Below are positions 23,335 to 26,506 of a stretch of DNA of 26,506 nt, one piece after another. The position numbers and the translations under genes are program-made. Within the stretch, counting starts at the first letter, position 1, and each line of letters starts with the position of its first letter. This DNA is from a virus, in the IMG/VR virus record IMGVR_UViG_3300005747_000203, positions 1 through 26,506 of that record; one strand, written 5' to 3'. The notes under the pieces are model-generated. The model did not search any database. It was not told the DNA's origin and saw nothing but the letters and a program-made list of their open reading frames with translations.

Positions 23335-25782
23335 TTACGCAAAAAAGAACACACTTTCCCTGAGTTGTTTAATATCTAAATCACCTTTTTCAGGGACATC
23401 AGGTAATTTAGAGTGCAGGCTAGGATGTAATTGTTTAAGAACATCATTTCTAAAATTTAATAGAATATCATTTTCCGTAAACATTGTAACAAACGCTTCT
23501 CTCAAAGATTGATTAAGCGTTTCAACATCTCCTGCTGTAGTACCAAAACTATCATGCACGTTACAAAAATTAGTAATTCCTTTTTTGTAAGCAATGTTAA
23601 CAGTCTCCATCATGGCAGCACTGTCAACGCTGTGCACTAAATTAGGTGCTACGCCGTTTCCCATTCTTAGTTTGTCTGTCTTATCAGTCTCGGTGTTAAT
23701 TCTGGGTTTAATAACTTGACCCATTAACATAGCCTTAACCCTTTTAGATTTCATCTCAGGATAAGATTGATATACAGGAAAACCAACTGGTGTAACCCAG
23801 TGAACAGGTAACTGTTCTTTAGCCACTACTCTCGCAATAGTCTGTAAATAATTCATACCAACTCTCGCTGATTTTAAATTATCTCCAATACTATCCCAGA
23901 TAACACTAGCCAAATAGCTAGCAGGCTTAAAAACGTCATCCAAGAACGGATGGTTTTCTCCTTTGTCTTTTCTCTTAGTTAAATCCTCAACAACAAAATC
24001 AGTACATGAGTATCTAGTTGAACCGTAACAAATAGTCATAATACTACGCTTAGTCGTTGAGCGTTTAATGCCGTAGTCAAGCCACAGCTGTGCAAAAGGT
24101 TTGTTTTCTTTCACATCTAATTTTAACTTTTCAATAACAGCATCAGCCACAAGTTGATAAATATCTTGTGGTTTGTCTGTTGGTGTTAAGTTAACAAGCT
24201 TACCTGCTTTTGCATCTTTAAGCATTAACGAATAAACTTGAAGTCCATTACAAGAACCATCAACACTCACTGGTATGTGAGATATAAAGCCCTCGCCATG
24301 TTCTTTAAACTTACGCCATTCATCACAAAATGCCAGAAATTGAAATGCATTAGAAGCGTTTTCCCATCTTCTATTAGTCAACGGGTCATTAGCACATTCT
24401 AAAATCCAGTGTTCATTATCTAATACCCACTGTTCTCTGTCTGATAAAGCAACTTTGTCTTCACCATACATGTTTGCACCGTGTACAGCTAACCAAAAGA
24501 TACCTTTGTTTTCTTTAGTAATAGGCGCACCATTAGTAAAAGACAATAAAGCCTTAGCACCTGATATGCTTTGATAATTTAAAAACGCTGGCACACAATA
24601 AGCTCTGCCTCTGAAATCTAATTGCAGCGGAAAGTATAATGTTGCGTAATCTTTAAACTTATCACCAAGCCACATAATTTTAGCATACAGCAAACGCTTA
24701 GAAAATCTTCTAGCATTCTCTGTGTGAGCTATAACGGCCTGCTTCTTCCACACACGCCTAGTGTCAGGGTTCGTATCAATGTCATGCGGTTTGTTAGGTA
24801 TCTCAATGTTTTGAATTGATGGCATTCCACCAACGTCAAGACCTTTGTCCCATGCATCCTGCATTACTTTGAGTACAAACTTATTAACTTTAAAAGGCGT
24901 ATTCTGCATCAAGTTAACAGCGTTATACACTTTTGGCATATCAAAATTCTCAAGTTCTTTTTTAAACAACTTGTTTTTTTGTTTCACCAAATCTAACTCA
25001 GGCATTTCTTTTGTCCAGTAACCCCCACCAACAACAGTTGACCACATTTTAGGTGGCATAACAGTTGGTAAGTATTCTGGGTTTAAGAGTTCATTAAAAC
25101 CATTTCTGTTTTTAATCCATTCTCTAGTTTTTTCTGTTTGTTTGATTATTTTAGCTTTTTTATGATTAATGGTTTCTGTACCAATTTCAATCATACCAGT
25201 AGCATAACACATCAGTTCAACTAATCTAAGACCTACGTGTAACTTAGTTGGTGTCTCCCATTCTTCCCAAGCAGCCACTTCACCTCGTTTTGCGGTCTCT
25301 TTTAGTTTTCTTCTTTTGTATGTGTAATTGAAAGACCTTTTGTCTAAATCTTTTTTAACTGTGTCGTATAACTCAGGGTTTAAAGTTTTAAAGTTTCTAA
25401 GTGATATCTCAGTCTCAACTTTACCGCCAAGGGATATACAGGTAGCCGTTAAAGGTTTGTATTGTGTTATCGTATTGATAATATGCTTGCCTGTAATTAA
25501 AGCAAGTATCTCTGGCTCAACTTCACACATTTTAACAAAAGCAATTGGTGGTTTACCAATCGTTTTCTTAGATGCTTCCTGAAGCCATTCACCAATAGCC
25601 ATTGCTAAAGGTCGTATGGTGTTAGCCACCATTACTTTACCATAACTGGTAACACTTTCTTCTTCTCGTTCTACGTGTGACTGTAAACGCTTGTTGGTTC
25701 TATTCTTACCAAGCGCAGCCATCTCCTTTTCATGTGCCAACTCATCTTTATAAGTAGGCATGCTTTCAATTAATTTAGCCAT
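23335..25782 (-). CDS. Single-subunit DNA-directed RNA polymerase, T7-like
   Basis: The 815-aa protein (T7 gp1 is 883 aa) transcribes the phage middle and late genes. Catalytic landmarks are present: LDFRGRAYCVPAF near residue 388, SVDGSCNGLQ near 507 with the catalytic Asp, KRSIMTICYGS near 574 with the Lys and Tyr of the O helix, and NVHDSFGT near 741 with the second catalytic Asp. The C-terminus ends FFFA, like the FAFA foot of T7 RNAP. AAGGAG precedes the ATG by about 8 nt. Being encoded just before SSB and a lysozyme homologue, it fits the T7 circuit where lysozyme damps the polymerase. Confidence 0.97.
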   Translation of the reverse strand: MAKLIESMPTYKDELAHEKEMAALGKNRTNKRLQSHVEREEESVTSYGKVMVANTIRPLAMAIGEWLQEASKKTIGKPPIAFVKMCEVEPEILALITGKHIINTITQYKPLTATCISLGGKVETEISLRNFKTLNPELYDTVKKDLDKRSFNYTYKRRKLKETAKRGEVAAWEEWETPTKLHVGLRLVELMCYATGMIEIGTETINHKKAKIIKQTEKTREWIKNRNGFNELLNPEYLPTVMPPKMWSTVVGGGYWTKEMPELDLVKQKNKLFKKELENFDMPKVYNAVNLMQNTPFKVNKFVLKVMQDAWDKGLDVGGMPSIQNIEIPNKPHDIDTNPDTRRVWKKQAVIAHTENARRFSKRLLYAKIMWLGDKFKDYATLYFPLQLDFRGRAYCVPAFLNYQSISGAKALLSFTNGAPITKENKGIFWLAVHGANMYGEDKVALSDREQWVLDNEHWILECANDPLTNRRWENASNAFQFLAFCDEWRKFKEHGEGFISHIPVSVDGSCNGLQVYSLMLKDAKAGKLVNLTPTDKPQDIYQLVADAVIEKLKLDVKENKPFAQLWLDYGIKRSTTKRSIMTICYGSTRYSCTDFVVEDLTKRKDKGENHPFLDDVFKPASYLASVIWDSIGDNLKSARVGMNYLQTIARVVAKEQLPVHWVTPVGFPVYQSYPEMKSKRVKAMLMGQVIKPRINTETDKTDKLRMGNGVAPNLVHSVDSAAMMETVNIAYKKGITNFCNVHDSFGTTAGDVETLNQSLREAFVTMFTENDILLNFRNDVLKQLHPSLHSKLPDVPEKGDLDIKQLRESVFFFA

Positions 25783-25820
25783 GATTATAACTCCTTCATA
25801 TTTAGTGGGTTAATGTTTTG

Positions 25821-25843
25821 CTATCTATTACGGGTACTTTAGT
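25821..25843 (-). promoter_or_regulatory. Phage promoter-like motif A
   Basis: The minus strand reads ACTAAAGTACCC, GTAA, then TAGATAG. It overlaps the stop codon of the 65-aa gene and lies about 40 bp before the RNAP start. Together with motif B it defines a 21-bp element with three mismatches. A T7-type promoter here would let the polymerase drive its own gene. Confidence 0.65.
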
Positions 25844-26036
25844 CGTCACTTCTAAAATAAGTGTTTAGTTCCTTTTCTAAAGTCATAGCTGGGTGAGGTT
25901 CTTTACTCTCTAAAATACGCTCAATCAAAGTAGTGGCTCTGTGTGCCACTTGGTTTGGCGTAAGTTCGTCATACTCTTTAACACTATAAGACCTTTGTAG
26001 AAATCTTATAATTTGGTATTTTTTCTTCCACTTCAT
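25839..26036 (-). CDS. Hypothetical early protein, 65 aa
   Basis: I do not recognise this protein. It is basic at the N-terminus (MKWKKKYQIIRFLQRSY) and acidic later, helical, with LTPNQVAHRATTLIERILE near residue 25. Its start has a clear AAAGGAG 8-9 nt upstream, directly after the 33-aa membrane peptide gene. Early small genes before RNAP in T7-like phages often target host functions, but nothing in the sequence points to a specific one. Confidence 0.75.
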   Translation of the reverse strand: MKWKKKYQIIRFLQRSYSVKEYDELTPNQVAHRATTLIERILESKEPHPAMTLEKELNTYFRSDD

Positions 26037-26052
26037 TTTTTATACTCCTTTG

Positions 26053-26154
26053 TTAATGTTGGTCGTAAACGTATAATGCAACAAGTATTACAACGCTCGT
26101 TAAGAAAATTGCAATTTTAATATCTAATGGTAAATAAGATAATGAGATGTCCAT
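26053..26154 (-). CDS. Small single-span membrane peptide, 33 aa
   Basis: ATG at 26154 follows GGAGCGGAGC with an 8-nt spacing and opens 33 codons ending in TAA at 26053. The product starts MDISLSYLPLDIKIAIF and has one hydrophobic helix at about residues 13-30, then YDQH. The next gene's ribosome-binding site begins 2 bp after its stop, the compact spacing seen across this genome. Single-span small proteins in this position could be early host-membrane effectors or small holin-like peptides; neither can be shown from sequence. Confidence 0.6.
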   Translation of the reverse strand: MDISLSYLPLDIKIAIFLTSVVILVALYVYDQH

Positions 26155-26155
26155 A

Positions 26156-26200
26156 ATTTTTGCTCCGCTCCTTAGTAAGTTGATTTTTGCTCCGCTCCTT
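26156..26200 (-). repeat. Tandem copy of an 18-bp ribosome-binding element
   Basis: Two exact copies of AAGGAGCGGAGCAAAAAT on the minus strand occupy 26183-26200 and 26156-26173, offset by 27 bp. The downstream copy sits before the 33-aa membrane peptide ATG. The upstream copy directly follows the stop of a 16-aa ORF and has no start codon at a usable distance. Each copy contains GGAG twice. Confidence 0.85.
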
Positions 26201-26250
26201 TAGCCATGCAACAGACTAAGCACACCTGTAGCGTGCCTAGTTTCGGCCAT
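26200..26250 (-). CDS. Candidate leader ORF, 16 aa
   Basis: ATG at 26250 has GAGG 7 nt upstream and opens 16 codons (MAETRHATGVLSLLHG) ending in TAA at 26200. It is GC-richer than its surroundings and lies in an otherwise empty 200-bp gap. It ends on the first copy of the duplicated ribosome-binding element. It could be a leader peptide or a chance ORF. Confidence 0.35.
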   Translation of the reverse strand: MAETRHATGVLSLLHG

Positions 26251-26272
26251 GTTTAGGCCTCGTCAGTGTTGC

Positions 26273-26506
26273 TTATTTTGTGTTTGGTCTGCTTGGACTT
26301 GGTCGACTGTTAAAAGGTTTTACAATGTCAATAATAGTAGCATGTTTATCAATTACACAGTAAACCGCTAATTGGTTTGCCCTTGCTCCATATTCGTGCA
26401 CCAGTTCCATGAATTGCTTTATTTTATATTCAGCACCCCAGTGCGCAATTTCATAGATAGCAACTGGCTCATCGTAAATTTTACCTTTGTCCATCCAAAC
26501 GCCTTG
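26273..26506 (-). CDS. Hypothetical early protein, probably cut at its 5' end by the window edge
   Basis: The frame is open from the right edge to a TAA at 26273. A Met at 26494 would give 73 aa, but the codons before it (Gln-Gly-Val-Trp) are also in frame and read naturally into MDKGKIYDEPVAIYEIA; no good Shine-Dalgarno precedes that ATG, so the real start is probably outside the window. The protein is aromatic and mixed alpha/beta, with FMELVHEYGARANQLAVYCV near the middle and a Pro/Ser/Arg-rich tail (NSRPSPSRPNTK). I do not recognise its family. Function unknown. Confidence 0.7.
   Translation of the reverse strand, partial: QGVWMDKGKIYDEPVAIYEIAHWGAEYKIKQFMELVHEYGARANQLAVYCVIDKHATIIDIVKPFNSRPSPSRPNTK

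Noticed and set aside
1-26506. tRNA genes, CRISPR array, integrase or attachment site
   Set aside because: I found no tRNA cloverleaf, no regularly spaced repeats and no recombinase motif in the window. Parts of the genome outside the window could still contain them.

Overview
The window is one contiguous piece of an AT-rich, T7-like podovirus genome (Autographiviridae-type). Every supported gene lies on the minus strand, so the phage reads from the right edge (early genes) to the left edge (late virion genes). Gene content and order follow T7: RNA polymerase, SSB, endonuclease I, amidase/lysozyme homologue, primase-helicase, DNA polymerase, exonuclease, then portal, scaffold, major capsid, tail tubular A and B, and internal virion proteins. 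The low GC, the embedded nrdA/nrdB/speD genes and the tiny lysine-rich ORFs suggest a marine host, possibly SAR11 (Pelagibacter) or a similar low-GC bacterium. The host is an inference from composition and gene content, not something the sequence proves.

Early region (about 26.5-21.8 kb): a gene cut by the window edge, two tiny ORFs (16 and 33 codons), a 65-aa hypothetical protein, the single-subunit RNA polymerase, SSB, endonuclease I and a T7-lysozyme homologue. A strong intrinsic terminator follows. A tandemly duplicated ribosome-binding element sits just before the 33-aa membrane peptide.

Replication and nucleotide region (21.8-13.2 kb): a 19-codon hydrophobic ORF overlaps the start of primase-helicase. 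Then come two small unknown genes, DNA polymerase A, a PD-(D/E)XK-like protein, the 5'-3' exonuclease, a DUF3310 protein (the domain of T7 gp1.7), an S-adenosylmethionine decarboxylase homologue, and class I ribonucleotide reductase alpha and beta separated by a 70-aa unknown. The nuclease and reductase genes together would turn degraded host DNA and ribonucleotides into dNTPs for the polymerase.

Virion region (13.2-0 kb): two small genes, portal, scaffold, three consecutive tiny basic proteins, major capsid, a terminator, tail tubular A and B, a gp13-like protein, gp14- and gp15-like internal proteins and the first 802 codons of a gp16-like protein that runs off the left edge. Terminase, tail fibre and any dedicated holin lie outside the window.

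The most interesting observations are: (1) four copies of a motif, GTACCC-N4-TAGA with a shared upstream ACTAAA-like block, spaced like a T7-family promoter and lying upstream of RNAP, SSB, the nucleotide cassette and the structural cluster; (2) a lysozyme homologue in which three residues needed for amidase activity in T7 lysozyme are replaced, suggesting it may act mainly on the polymerase; (3) an internal Shine-Dalgarno and ATG in primase-helicase that would yield a form without the zinc finger, as T7 gene 4B does; and (4) several tiny ORFs with good ribosome-binding sites.
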